A DNA stretch of 49,773 bases from Bacteroidota bacterium (GTDB taxonomy: Bacteria; Bacteroidota; Bacteroidia; JACCXN01). Each line of letters starts with the position of its first letter. Positions within the stretch are counted from its first letter, which is position 1. The position numbers were made by a program, and so were the translations under genes. Under the pieces are notes generated by a model, which saw only the letters and a list, made by a program, of their open reading frames with translations, was not told where the DNA came from and did no database searches. Location of the stretch: assembly GCA_013696965.1 (NCBI GenBank), contig JACCXN010000019.1, positions 1 through 49,773 on the forward strand, given 5' to 3'. Positions 8,365 through 19,121 of this stretch are shown here, piece after piece.

Positions 8365-9024
8365 TTGCACACCTAGGGCTTTTAATTGGGCAATTGTTTT
8401 AATTGGATCAGATGATGAAAACACTGTGTTTCCTGCAACCAAAACATCAGCTCCTGCTTTTATCAATTCCAAAGCGTTATTCATGTCAACGCCTCCATCA
8501 ATTTCAATTTTTGCCAAAGAGTTTGAAGATAAAATCATATTTTTCAACTGCCTTACTTTATTGTAGGTGTTTTCAATAAATTTCTGCCCTCCGAAACCCG
8601 GATTTACAGACATAACACAAACCAAATCAATATCCGCAATAATATCCTGAAGTAAACTTACAGGAGTGTGCGGATTAATTGCCACTCCAGCTTTCATTCC
8701 AGCGGCTTTTATGGCTGAAACAGTCCTGTGAAGATGTGTGGAAGCTTCCAGATGAACAGTCAATATAGCAGCGCCAGCATCTTTAAATTCTTGGATGTAT
8801 TTCTCTGGTTCAACTATCATCAAATGCACATCAAGGGGCTTTTGAGCATGCTTTTTTATGGCCTTAACTACAGGAAAACCAAATGAAATATTAGGTACAA
8901 ATATACCATCCATTATATCTACATGAAAATAATCAGCTTCACTTTGATTAATCATTTCAACATCACGTTGAATATTGGCAAAATCAGCAGATAAAATAGA
9001 AGGGGCTATAAAAGGGGTTTTCAT
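8353..9024 (-). CDS. rpe: ribulose-phosphate 3-epimerase
   Basis: 223 residues. It interconverts ribulose-5-phosphate and xylulose-5-phosphate in the pentose phosphate pathway (cytoplasm). Family motifs are all present: APSILSADF near the N-terminus, HVDIMDGIFVPNISFG (metal-binding His and Asp), DVHLMIVEPE, MSVNPGFGGQKF, and EIDGGVDMNN. The last residues GGH and the stop codon are provided by the inverted end of the inserted element. Without the insertion the frame would read ...GVQVA and stop, so only the extreme C-terminus has changed and the enzyme should be intact. It is transcribed away from rpoD, which has its own terminator upstream. Confidence 0.96.
   Translation of the reverse strand: MKTPFIAPSILSADFANIQRDVEMINQSEADYFHVDIMDGIFVPNISFGFPVVKAIKKHAQKPLDVHLMIVEPEKYIQEFKDAGAAILTVHLEASTHLHRTVSAIKAAGMKAGVAINPHTPVSLLQDIIADIDLVCVMSVNPGFGGQKFIENTYNKVRQLKNMILSSNSLAKIEIDGGVDMNNALELIKAGADVLVAGNTVFSSSDPIKTIAQLKALGVQGGH
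8365..8370. repeat. right target-site duplication TTGCAC
   Basis: Second copy of TTGCAC, inside the rpe coding region (codons for Val-Gln on the minus strand). Confidence 0.75.
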
Positions 9025-9044
9025 ATATAATTTTATTCGTTTTT

Positions 9045-9180
9045 TAATTTTTATTCATCTAAGAAACTCATGAATGCTAAAACATTTTTTTAAAAAAGGG
9101 GATCACGATTTTTCGGGATTGCCATATTATATCCTTATTGTTTGCATGGATTGTGCATGTTTATTCCATAATAAGTAAAA
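9045..9180. repeat. degenerate single copy of the 147-bp palindromic repeat
   Basis: Contains AACTCATGAATGCTAAAACATT, then ATCACGATTTTTCGGGATTGCCATATTATATCC and TGTGCATG. These occur in the same order as in the copies at 27258-27634 and (reverse orientation) 49481-49773, with many substitutions. It lies just upstream of rpe. Confidence 0.6.
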
Positions 9181-9205
9181 TGGCTTTATTTAAAGGGTCA
9201 AAGTT

Positions 9206-9242
9206 AAAAATAAAAAGAGGCTGCCTAAAATAAGCAGCCTCT
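9206..9242 (-). terminator. rho-independent terminator of rpoD
   Basis: Stem AGAGGCTGC / GCAGCCTCT (arms 9216-9224 and 9234-9242); on the minus strand it is followed by TTTTTATTTTTAAC. It lies about 55 nt after the rpoD stop codon. Confidence 0.85.
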
Positions 9243-9297
9243 TTTATTTAATTTAAATTAAGTAATCTGTTTTCTATAGGCCTTAATGTATTAATGG

Positions 9298-10167
9298 TTA
9301 ACCTAAATATGTTTTTAAAATCCGGCTTCTTGAAGTATGTTTTAATCTTCTTATGGCTTTTTCTTTTATTTGTCTTACGCGTTCTCTGGTTAGATCAAAT
9401 TTTTCACCAATTTCCTCAAGTGTCATTGCATATTCCCCACCTAGTCCGTAATAGTATTTAACAATGTCTGCCTCACGTGTGGTAAGGGTTGCCAGGGCAC
9501 GGTTAATTTCCTTTCTGAGGGAATCTTTTAAAAGACCTTTTTCAGGACTGTCAACATCATCATTGTACATTAAATCATAAAGACTTCCACCTTCATCCTC
9601 TCCTGCAGTTAAAGGGGCATCCATTGAAATATGCCTGCCACTAATTTTAAATGATTCCTTTACCTCATCCTCATTTATTTCAAGTTCCTGGGCTATTTCA
9701 GCATAGGTTGGCTCTCTTTCATTGGATTGTTCCAGATTAGAAAATGTACGATTTATTTTATTTATAGCTCCGATTTTATTCAATGGAAGTCGAACTATTC
9801 TTGCCTGTTCAGCCATTGCCTGAAGGATTGCTTGCCTGATCCACCATACTGCATAGGAAATAAACTTAAACCCACGCGTTTCATCAAAACGCATGGCGGC
9901 CTTTATTAAACCCAAATTTCCTTCATTAATTAGGTCAGGAAGACTTAGTCCTTGATTTTGGTATTGTTTTGAAACTGAAACCACAAATCTTAAATTAGCC
10001 TTGGTAAGTTTTTCTAATGCTGCCTGGTCGCCTTGTCTTATTTTTACAGCCAACTCAACTTCTTCCTCAGCAGATATCAGATTTACTTTTCCAATTTCAA
10101 GCAGGTATTTATCAAGTGATGCAGTATCTCGATTGGTTACCTGTTTAGCTATTTTTAATTGTCTCAT
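9298..10167 (-). CDS. rpoD: primary RNA polymerase sigma factor (RpoD/SigA, Bacteroidota type)
   Basis: 289 residues, the short primary sigma factor of Bacteroidota, which lacks most of region 1.1 and recognises the TAnnTTTG promoters seen across this window. It starts [22 protein letters not shown]. Region 2 is clear ([52 protein letters not shown]), region 3 follows, and region 4.2 has the helix-turn-helix [20 protein letters not shown] and the [16 protein letters not shown] end. The gene is monocistronic, with a terminator at 9206-9242. I saw no clear TAnnTTTG box directly upstream of it. Confidence 0.97.
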   Translation of the reverse strand: MRQLKIAKQVTNRDTASLDKYLLEIGKVNLISAEEEVELAVKIRQGDQAALEKLTKANLRFVVSVSKQYQNQGLSLPDLINEGNLGLIKAAMRFDETRGFKFISYAVWWIRQAILQAMAEQARIVRLPLNKIGAINKINRTFSNLEQSNEREPTYAEIAQELEINEDEVKESFKISGRHISMDAPLTAGEDEGGSLYDLMYNDDVDSPEKGLLKDSLRKEINRALATLTTREADIVKYYYGLGGEYAMTLEEIGEKFDLTRERVRQIKEKAIRRLKHTSRSRILKTYLG

Positions 10168-10356
10168 AGGCGTTTTTATTATATGGGTTTATTCTTTTTA
10201 CGATAGTAGTTCTTTACAAGTTACAATCTGCTATTTTAATTCTAAAAGTCCTGAATAAATCATTTTCTTCAACCCTTTTTTAGCATTAATTTTGCAGACT
10301 TTAATAGGCTGTTAAATTTGAAGTAAAAACAATTTACAACTCCCCTTTTCGTTTGA

Positions 10357-10364
10357 TAGCTTTG
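10357..10364 (+). promoter_or_regulatory. -7 promoter box of the L,D-transpeptidase-like gene
   Basis: TAGCTTTG matches TAnnTTTG and lies 47 nt before the ATG at 10412. Confidence 0.45.
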
Positions 10365-10411
10365 AAATAATCAGTCCTGCTTGTTCCCAAAACAAAAAAA
10401 CACACAATTAA

Positions 10412-11137
10412 ATGAGAATACCCAGTACGATTCATACCTGCAAATTTCTTCCGCTTTTTATGGTTCTTTTTTTTCTTTCTCCAAATTTTAGTAATTCAGT
10501 AAATATTAACCATACAAACATCAAGACAAATTCATTTTTTTTAAATGAAAAAGCAGTATCGGTTTTTCAACAGCTGAATATTGCTGACCTGGATTTTGGG
10601 GCATTTAAAGCTGCATACAATGGATATTCAATTCTTGAAAAAGAAGGTAAACTAAAAAACAAAATACTTTCAGTAATTGATTTTAGCAAATCTTCAAATA
10701 CTCAAAGAATGTATGTAATAGACATGGAATTACTTGAACTGAAATATCAAACCCTTGTATCTCATGGAAAGGATTCGGGTGAGGAGTACGCAAAGATCTT
10801 TTCTAATGTTCTTAATTCCAATAAAAGCAGTATTGGATTTTACCTTACTGGCGAAACATATAGCGGAAAACATGGATATTCATTGAGACTTGATGGAATT
10901 GAAGAAAGTAACAGCGCGGCCAGGGATAGGGCAATTGTAATGCACAGTGCTAATTACGCTACCAGCGATTTTATTAAAAAAAATGGCCGTTTAGGAAGAA
11001 GCCAGGGATGTCCTGCTTTGCCTCCATTAATTAGCAAGCAAGTAATTGATTTAATAAAAGAGGGTTCCTGCCTTTTCATTTATTACCCTTGTCTGAAGTA
11101 TCTTTCCACCTCGGATTTGTTAAAAAATCAGAATTGA
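10412..11137 (+). CDS. murein L,D-transpeptidase catalytic domain protein (YkuD_2 type)
   Basis: 241 residues with an N-terminal hydrophobic export signal (FLPLFMVLFFLSPNFSNS). The central and C-terminal part fits the YkuD_2 family found in Bacteroidota: VIDFSKSSNTQRMYVIDM, LVSHGKDSGEEYAKIFSN, SLRLDGIEESNSAARDRAI, MHSAN (His), and the catalytic segment GRLGRSQGCPALPP with the nucleophilic Cys. Such enzymes act on peptide cross-links of peptidoglycan in the periplasm; some members of this family have no tested activity. The gene is not in an obvious operon: rpoD is divergent and the ABC-F gene starts 216 nt downstream with its own promoter. Confidence 0.85.
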   Translation: MRIPSTIHTCKFLPLFMVLFFLSPNFSNSVNINHTNIKTNSFFLNEKAVSVFQQLNIADLDFGAFKAAYNGYSILEKEGKLKNKILSVIDFSKSSNTQRMYVIDMELLELKYQTLVSHGKDSGEEYAKIFSNVLNSNKSSIGFYLTGETYSGKHGYSLRLDGIEESNSAARDRAIVMHSANYATSDFIKKNGRLGRSQGCPALPPLISKQVIDLIKEGSCLFIYYPCLKYLSTSDLLKNQN

Positions 11138-11308
11138 TTTTTTGAAGGAGTAAAATTCTGCCTTTATACAACAAAAACCGTTATAACTATTGACACTGCT
11201 CAAAATCCATTTGTGCAATTCAGGTAAATTTAATGGGAATTATACTAACATCGGACTATCAAAAAACACAATTTGCAGTTTCATGGAGCGTTGAATTATA
11301 GGGTTTAG

Positions 11309-12973
<1,665 letters not shown>

Positions 12974-13077
12974 TTGTTTGCCTGATATTTTAAATAAATG
13001 TAGGTCTTGAACTTTTTAAGTACAATCGCTTTTTAAAAATTTATTTTCTACAAAAACCCTTGTTTTAACTGTTTTAA

Positions 13078-13120
13078 CCGAAAAGGACTTCAAGGTTTAA
13101 AACCCTGAAGTCCTTTTCGG
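13078..13120. terminator. strong inverted repeat between converging genes, probable terminator
   Basis: A perfect 15-bp stem CCGAAAAGGACTTCA / TGAAGTCCTTTTCGG (13078-13092 and 13106-13120) between the ABC-F gene and cphA, which run towards each other. Neither side has a clear T tract, so a terminator role for either gene is inferred from position and stem strength. Confidence 0.55.
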
Positions 13121-13172
13121 AAGTGATATTCCTGATTTGGAAAATAAACAGAAATTACATTTTCCTTAACTC

Positions 13173-15815
13173 TTAATACTGCAGGTCAAACTCCTGCTTC
13201 ATAAGCAGAAACTGATCTTCTTCTTCCTTGTATTTTTTTATTATTTCTATTGTTTCTTGAGGGCTTTCGCTACAAATTACAATGAAGGATCCAACTGGAG
13301 CATTTTCTACCGCCTGGGATATTGCCTGTTCTTCATTTGCTATTCTGTTTATTGTCATTCCTGGTTTTTCCATAAGAATACCCTGGATCAACCAATCCGC
13401 TTGATCACTTATATTATCTCCTTTTGGGGATTCCTTTATTATTAGTTCATCAAAAATTTGGGCAGCAATTCTTCCCATGTGAATGATATCTTCCTTTCTT
13501 CTGTTTAAAGGCACTCCCATTACTCCTGTTTTAGGATTTTCAGGAATAAGCTCAAGGTATTTTCCCATTGCAGCTAATCCAGCTGTATTATGAGCGGAAT
13601 CAACCATTACAATGAAATTTCTGAATTGAAAATGATTCATTTTTCCTGGATTTTGAGTAGGTGCCGGGATAAAAGTATTTAAAGCTACTCTTATGTCTTC
13701 TACCTTAAAATCACGAACAAAACCAGCAAGAACGGCAGGAAGTATATTTTCCAACATAAACATAGCTTTTCCAGAGAAAGTTAAGGGTATGTTTATTATT
13801 TTTTCTATTCTTATTTTCCAGGTTCCCTTGCTGATTGTTACGTATCCATTTTCAATAAAAGCAGCAATGCCACCTCTTTCACAATGTTTCTTAATCCGTG
13901 GATTATCCTCATTAAGACTAAAGTAGGCAATCTGGCAGTCTAAATTTTTATTCATGTTATAAACAAGATCATCATCAGCATTTAATATAGCATAACCCTT
14001 TGTAGAAACACTCTCTGGGACTACTGCCTTAACTGCTGCCATATCTTCAAGATTTTCAATAAATTTATCTCCTAAATGGTCTTCAGAAATATTGGTGACA
14101 ATTCCTACATCGCATTTGGAAAAACCAAGTCCTGCGCGAAGAATTCCACCTCTGGCACATTCAAGTACGGCAAAATCTACGGTAGGATCCTTCAATACAA
14201 ACTCTGCGCTCTGAGGCCCCGTACAATCTCCTTCCTCCAAAAGCCTGTTTTGAATATATATACCCTCGGATGTAGTATAACCTACTTTATAACCCACAGC
14301 TTTTACCATATGAGCAATTAAACGGGTAGTTGTGGTTTTGCCATTTGTTCCGGTAACAGCTATAATAGGAATTGTAGAATTTGCTCCTGGAGGAAACAAC
14401 ATATCTATAACAGGTGCAGCAACATTACGAGGCAAACCATTCGTAGGGGCAATATGCATCCTAAAGCCCGGTGCAGCATTAACTTCAAGTACAACTCCAC
14501 CATTTTCTTCTATTGGCACAGTTAAATTAGTTGCCATAATATCAATTCCGCAAATATCCAAACCAATGATTCGTGCTATGCGTTCAGCAAGAAAAACATT
14601 AGAGGGATGTACCATATCTGTTACATCCGTAGCTGTTCCTCCTGTACTTAAATTAGCAGTGGATTTAAGGTAAAGAATTTCTCCATTTGGAAGAATGGAG
14701 TCTAATGAGAATTCCTTTTCTTTAAGTATATTCAAAGACATTGATTCAATTTTTATAGCAGTAAGAGACTTCTCATGTGCATAACCTCTTCTTGGGTCAC
14801 TGTTGGTAACATCAATTAAGGTTTGAATCGTAGATTTGCCATCACCTACAACATGGGCAGGAGTCCTTTTAGCTGCTGCTACCAACTTGTAATTAATTAC
14901 CAAAAGCCTGAAATCAAACCCTTCAATGAATTTTTCAACAATAACAGTTTTGGAATATTTTTGGGCTGCATCAAAAGCATCATAAGCCTCCTGTGATTTT
15001 TTAATGTTAATGGTAGCCCCTTTACCATGATTACCATTGATGGGTTTTATCACCAGGGGAAATCCCAGCGAAACTATTGCATTTTTCAACTGATTTACTG
15101 TTGAAACTATCCTGCCTTTTGGAGTTGGGATATTTGCTTTTTCCAGAAGATACTTTGTTTCCTCCTTATTGCATGCAATATCTACGGCTATATTACTTGT
15201 AGTACTTGTAATGGTTGCTTGCACACGTTTTTGATTTATGCCGTATCCAAGCATTACAAGCGAACTCCTGTTTAACCGTACTGAAGGTATTCCCCTGTTT
15301 TGAGCTTCCTCAACTATTGATCCTGTACTTGGGCCCAATCTTTCTTCCTCGCGTATTTCGCGCATTTCCTGTAAATCAGCTTCAAGATCATAATCCTCTC
15401 CATCAATTAAAGATTGGGCTATTTTAACTGCTGATTTTGCAGCAAATAAACCTGCCTCCTCCTCCATATAAGAAAAAACAACATAATAAATTCCCTTTTC
15501 ACCTGTATTTCTAGTTCTTCCGAACTTAACATCCATACCTGCAAGTTTCTGAATTTCTAATGCAATATGTTCAATTACATGACCCATCCATGTGCCCTCT
15601 TTTACTCTTAAGAAAAAACCACCCTCCTTATTTTCAGAACAAAAGTGTTCATACATGGATGGAAACATTTTTTCCAGTCTTTCTGAAAAACCTTCAATCT
15701 TATTCGTGGGATGATTTTCCATTTCTTCAATATCCAACTTCATAACAATAAGTTTGTGTCTGAATACCGACCAATAATTTGGTCCACGCATTACATTTGT
15801 TTCTAGAATTTTCAT
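13173..15815 (-). CDS. cphA: cyanophycin synthetase
   Basis: 880 residues, the usual length of CphA1. It polymerises aspartate and arginine into cyanophycin with ATP. Order: N-terminal CphA domain (1-160, with ETNVMRGPNYWS and GTWMGHVIEHIALEIQ), an ATP-grasp domain (about 215-475: PLVIKPINGNHGKGATINI, VEKFIEGFDFRLLVIN, TPAHVVGDGKSTI, ICGIDIMATN, VVLEVNAAPG), then a Mur-ligase-like domain with GTNGKTTTTRL at 489-499, LECARGGILRAGLGF, VTNISEDHLG and VDSAHNTAG. All catalytic motifs look intact. It is divergent from cyanophycinase across a 212-bp gap, and an isoaspartyl peptidase gene follows cphB, so the locus covers synthesis and breakdown. The product would be a cytoplasmic nitrogen reserve. 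Confidence 0.95.
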   Translation of the reverse strand: MKILETNVMRGPNYWSVFRHKLIVMKLDIEEMENHPTNKIEGFSERLEKMFPSMYEHFCSENKEGGFFLRVKEGTWMGHVIEHIALEIQKLAGMDVKFGRTRNTGEKGIYYVVFSYMEEEAGLFAAKSAVKIAQSLIDGEDYDLEADLQEMREIREEERLGPSTGSIVEEAQNRGIPSVRLNRSSLVMLGYGINQKRVQATITSTTSNIAVDIACNKEETKYLLEKANIPTPKGRIVSTVNQLKNAIVSLGFPLVIKPINGNHGKGATINIKKSQEAYDAFDAAQKYSKTVIVEKFIEGFDFRLLVINYKLVAAAKRTPAHVVGDGKSTIQTLIDVTNSDPRRGYAHEKSLTAIKIESMSLNILKEKEFSLDSILPNGEILYLKSTANLSTGGTATDVTDMVHPSNVFLAERIARIIGLDICGIDIMATNLTVPIEENGGVVLEVNAAPGFRMHIAPTNGLPRNVAAPVIDMLFPPGANSTIPIIAVTGTNGKTTTTRLIAHMVKAVGYKVGYTTSEGIYIQNRLLEEGDCTGPQSAEFVLKDPTVDFAVLECARGGILRAGLGFSKCDVGIVTNISEDHLGDKFIENLEDMAAVKAVVPESVSTKGYAILNADDDLVYNMNKNLDCQIAYFSLNEDNPRIKKHCERGGIAAFIENGYVTISKGTWKIRIEKIINIPLTFSGKAMFMLENILPAVLAGFVRDFKVEDIRVALNTFIPAPTQNPGKMNHFQFRNFIVMVDSAHNTAGLAAMGKYLELIPENPKTGVMGVPLNRRKEDIIHMGRIAAQIFDELIIKESPKGDNISDQADWLIQGILMEKPGMTINRIANEEQAISQAVENAPVGSFIVICSESPQETIEIIKKYKEEEDQFLLMKQEFDLQY

Positions 15816-16027
15816 TTGGCTATTTCGTTTTAATTTGTTATTTTTTATTTGATGTGCTTATTCTATTTCTATTTGTTTGTTACTATTAAATTACTTGAAG
15901 TTTTTAACTTTTACAAGAAAAATTTTTTAAACTCCTGATAAAAAAACAATTTAATTTTTCGCGTGTTTTTTACCAAATAATAAATTGAAAAAACTATAAA
16001 ATTTATGTATATTACATCAAGGAAAAA

Positions 16028-16933
16028 ATGAAAAACAATATGCTTATTCCAAAAGGGAAATTAATATCAATAGGTGGAAATGAAGATAAGGGAGCAAATG
16101 AGGAACCCGATTACATTCAACGAAACAACCTGAATTTTACCAATTTACAAATTCTAAGTAAATTCAAACAAGAATTACATAAGGAAAATCCACGCGTTGA
16201 AGTTATAACCTCTGCATCTAAAATACCTTATGAGATAGGAGAAATCTATTTAAGTGCTTTCTCAAAATTAGGTTGTACAAATGTAGAATCCATGCACATT
16301 AAAAGTTTGGAAGATGCCAAGAACCCTGAATTTATTGAAAGGATAAAAGTAGCTGACGGAGTATTGTTTACAGGAGGAAACCAGGTTAGGTTAAGTGCTT
16401 TTTTCAATGACTCTGAATTTTTGACTATTTTAAAGCAAAGGTATTATCATGAAACAGGTTTTGTAATTGCAGGAACAAGTGCGGGAGCAATGGCCATGTC
16501 AAACATCATGATTTATTCAGGTTCCAGTTCAGAGGCATTATTAAAAGGGGAAGTAAAAATTTCAAATGGACTTAATTTTATAGATAAGGTAATTATAGAT
16601 ACACATTTTGTAACCCGTGGCAGAATTGGCAGATTAGCCCAGGCTGTTGCCACCTATCCTGATAGTATAGGAGTTGGACTTGCCGATGATACAGGGGTTC
16701 TTATTACTGATGGAAATAAACTCGAGGCAATAGGTTCAGGACTTGTTATTATTGTTGATGGCTTTGAAATGATGCATACCAATCTTTCTGAAATTAGAGA
16801 TGGCAGCCCTCTTTCCATAGAAAACCTTATTGTGCATGTTATGGCCAAAGGAAACCATTACGATTTAAATTTACGAAAATTTTATGCTAAAAAATTAGGG
16901 CCCGCAGCAGCGGAAAAGAAAAAAGAGTTTTAG
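16028..16933 (+). CDS. cphB: cyanophycinase
   Basis: 301 residues, serine-type S51 family. It cuts cyanophycin to beta-Asp-Arg dipeptides. Motifs: LISIGGNEDKG near the N-terminus, DGVLFTGGNQVRLS (110-123), nucleophile elbow AGTSAGAMAMS (Ser151), IDTHFVTRGRIGRLAQA with the conserved His and Arg residues, and GVGLADDTGVLI. The start at ATG 16028 follows a GGAAAAA stretch. The gene is divergent from cphA and ends 13 nt from the converging isoaspartyl peptidase gene. No signal peptide is present, so it acts in the cytoplasm on the cell's own polymer rather than on external cyanophycin. Confidence 0.94.
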   Translation: MKNNMLIPKGKLISIGGNEDKGANEEPDYIQRNNLNFTNLQILSKFKQELHKENPRVEVITSASKIPYEIGEIYLSAFSKLGCTNVESMHIKSLEDAKNPEFIERIKVADGVLFTGGNQVRLSAFFNDSEFLTILKQRYYHETGFVIAGTSAGAMAMSNIMIYSGSSSEALLKGEVKISNGLNFIDKVIIDTHFVTRGRIGRLAQAVATYPDSIGVGLADDTGVLITDGNKLEAIGSGLVIIVDGFEMMHTNLSEIRDGSPLSIENLIVHVMAKGNHYDLNLRKFYAKKLGPAAAEKKKEF

Positions 16934-16946
16934 GAATAATGGCAGT

Positions 16947-17894
16947 TTATGATTCTTTATAAATCTTAATATTAAAATCTTCATCATTTCTTTTGTAACC
17001 CCTATACATTCCCTCTGAATTAAAGGGGAGCGCAATATTTCCTCTTGCATCAACTGCTATTAATCCCCCTTCACCTCCAATTGATTTCAATTTTTGATGA
17101 ATTACGTAATTACTGGCTGCTTCAAGGTTCATCCCCTTATATTCCATAAGGCAAGAAACATCATAAGCCACTACAGAACGAATAAAAAATTCACCGTGGC
17201 CAGTACAAGAAATAGCGCAGGTGGCATTATTGGCAAAAGTACCCGCTCCTATTATTGGGCTATCCCCTGCCCTGCCGAATTTTTTATTGGTCATGCCTCC
17301 GGTAGAAGTTGCAGAAGCAATATTTCCATATTTATCAAGCGCAACAGCACCAGCTGTTCCAATATATGGGTTAGGTAAATCAGTAGTTCCTTCCGTATGA
17401 TCCAGCTGCACTTGGTCTGTTTTATAAACGGCCAGGTATTGGTCAAATCTATGCTGGGTGAAAAAATAGGCATCGGGCATAAAAACAACATTCATTTTCC
17501 TGGCAAAATCCAAAGCACCGGATCCACATAACAAAACATGGGAAGTATTTTCCATTATTAGTCTTGCCAGTGAAACGGGATTCTTAATATTGGTAACACC
17601 AGAAACTGCACCTGCCATTAGGGTTTGGCCGTCCATTATGGAAGCATCAAGTTCGTTTTTTCCTTCATGGGTAAAAACAGAACCACGGCCAGCATTAAAA
17701 AGAGGGTTATCTTCAAGGCTTTTAACGGCTGCTTCCACAGCATCCAAAGCCGATCCGCCATTTTTTAGTATTTCATCACCGTATTTAAGTGCCTCCTCAA
17801 TTCCAGAGATATGGTATTGTTCATTCTCAGGAGACATCTTTGCCTTGGTTATAGTGCCTGCCCCACCATGCACGACAATTACATGCTTTTCCAT
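16947..17894 (-). CDS. isoaspartyl peptidase / plant-type L-asparaginase (Ntn hydrolase)
   Basis: 315 residues. The family autocleaves to alpha and beta subunits with an N-terminal Thr nucleophile. The cleavage site here is IGTAGAV with Thr180, the same spacing as E. coli IaaA Thr179. Other motifs: HGGAGTI near the N-terminus, NAGRGSVFTHEG, ELDASIMDG, SATSTGGMTNKKFGRAGDSP, GAGTFANN and SCTGHGEFF. It hydrolyses beta-aspartyl dipeptides. Beside cphB this fits the last step of cyanophycin use, beta-Asp-Arg to aspartate and arginine. Its ATG follows directly on the stop codon of the desaturase (TAAATG), so the two are surely co-transcribed. No signal peptide. Confidence 0.93.
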   Translation of the reverse strand: MEKHVIVVHGGAGTITKAKMSPENEQYHISGIEEALKYGDEILKNGGSALDAVEAAVKSLEDNPLFNAGRGSVFTHEGKNELDASIMDGQTLMAGAVSGVTNIKNPVSLARLIMENTSHVLLCGSGALDFARKMNVVFMPDAYFFTQHRFDQYLAVYKTDQVQLDHTEGTTDLPNPYIGTAGAVALDKYGNIASATSTGGMTNKKFGRAGDSPIIGAGTFANNATCAISCTGHGEFFIRSVVAYDVSCLMEYKGMNLEAASNYVIHQKLKSIGGEGGLIAVDARGNIALPFNSEGMYRGYKRNDEDFNIKIYKES

Positions 17895-18695
17895 TTAAAA
17901 TGGTTCCATAACTGTGGAATCAGATTTTTCCACTACTTCTTCAAGTTCTTGTTTGGTTACAACAATTTGTTTTCCAACTTTAATGATTCCTAACAAATTA
18001 AATAATAGGATAAAAGGATAAATTGGATCTATTTCATGCCATCTGATTCCGAAATTAACTCTTCTTGGAAATTTATGATGGTTATTGTGGTAACTCTCCC
18101 CTAACATCAAAAAGTCGAAAAACAAAAGATTGGTTGAAGTATTTCTAACTTTATAACTGATGTAACCGATTTTGTGTGCAAACCAGTTGATGATTGCACC
18201 ATGAAATGGCCCCATTACAAACTGAATGGGCAGAAGTGTTAAATACATCCACCAGGAAGCATCAAAGGCAACATAAAATGCAATATAAAATGCAACCCAA
18301 AAAAGTCGTACTGGCCAAAAATCAGCGAATTTATCAAAAGCTGGCCAATCTGGAACACGCTCTGTGAAAGGTTTATCAAGTTGAAGACGGTTGTAGAAAA
18401 TATCGTGATAAATTTTCTTTGTTTTCCACATCATCTCAAAAACGTTTTTTGAAAAAATTGGAGAATGAGGATCTTTTTCTGTATCAGCATAAGCATGATG
18501 CATTCTATGCATAATACCATAGGCCTTAGGGCTTAAATAGGAAGAACCCTGAAAAATTAAACTTAAAACAAAAAAAACTTTTTCCCAAAATTTTGACATT
18601 GTGAATGCCTTATGTGCCGAATAACGGTGATGAAAGAAGGTTTGTGTAAAAAGGGACAGATACCAATGGGCTATAAAAAATATTAAAACAGGCAT
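17895..18695 (-). CDS. acyl-CoA / fatty acid desaturase (membrane di-iron type)
   Basis: 266 residues with four membrane segments. All three histidine boxes of delta-9-type desaturases are present: HHRYSAH (22-28), HRMHH (63-67) and HNNHH (203-207), with GESYHNNHHKFP and the NWFAHKIGY segment. It inserts a double bond into saturated acyl chains and so adjusts membrane fluidity. It is somewhat short at the N-terminus compared with many bacterial desaturases but complete in its active site. It precedes the isoaspartyl peptidase gene with zero spacing; the link to cyanophycin is not obvious and may be only shared transcription. A 16-bp perfect palindrome sits 28 nt upstream of the start codon. 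Confidence 0.92.
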   Translation of the reverse strand: MPVLIFFIAHWYLSLFTQTFFHHRYSAHKAFTMSKFWEKVFFVLSLIFQGSSYLSPKAYGIMHRMHHAYADTEKDPHSPIFSKNVFEMMWKTKKIYHDIFYNRLQLDKPFTERVPDWPAFDKFADFWPVRLFWVAFYIAFYVAFDASWWMYLTLLPIQFVMGPFHGAIINWFAHKIGYISYKVRNTSTNLLFFDFLMLGESYHNNHHKFPRRVNFGIRWHEIDPIYPFILLFNLLGIIKVGKQIVVTKQELEEVVEKSDSTVMEPF

Positions 18696-18722
18696 TTTAT
18701 TTGGTTTTTAAAGTTTAGTTAT

Positions 18723-18738
18723 TGCCTGATATCAGGCA
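18723..18738. promoter_or_regulatory. 16-bp perfect palindrome in the desaturase promoter region (candidate operator)
   Basis: TGCCTGATATCAGGCA is a perfect 8+8 palindrome located 28-43 nt before the desaturase start codon. It overlaps where the -33 region would lie if TAAACTTT (about 18705-18712, minus strand) is the -7 box. It has the size and symmetry of a dimeric repressor site; the regulator is unknown. Confidence 0.5.
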
Positions 18739-19121
18739 TAATTTCTAAAGTTAGTTAAAAAATAATGAAATTAAAAAAGACTGCAAGATTACGAAATAAA
18801 AATCAAATTAAATAAGAAAAAAACAAGTTCAATTTTAATTGAAAAAAACAGCATCCTCTTTATTGCTTAGGAATTCCTTCAATTTCCCCAGAAGCCACAC
18901 CCCAAAGGAAAATCAGTTATTAGGGATAATTATTTTATAGTATGCTCGATGGCCGGAAAGCTAAATGAATGATTTATTAATTTTGAGCATAATATTTCGC
19001 TCATTCAAAATATTTTTCTGTTGATATTAGGAAAATCAGTTCACTATAGCTTTGAAGCAGGTTAAATCTATTTAAAAGATAAAATAATTTGACTGTACTT
19101 TAGCACCAATTTCTTGTTTTG
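18739..19121. other. intergenic stretch with no recognised gene
   Basis: AT-rich and stop-rich in all frames that I checked by eye. A TAGCTTTG octamer near 19049-19056 (+) has the form of a -7 promoter box but no gene follows it directly. Confidence 0.4.

Noticed and set aside
17291-17491. Small open frame inside the isoaspartyl peptidase gene
   Set aside because: It lies on the same strand in another frame and is fully covered by a well supported gene.
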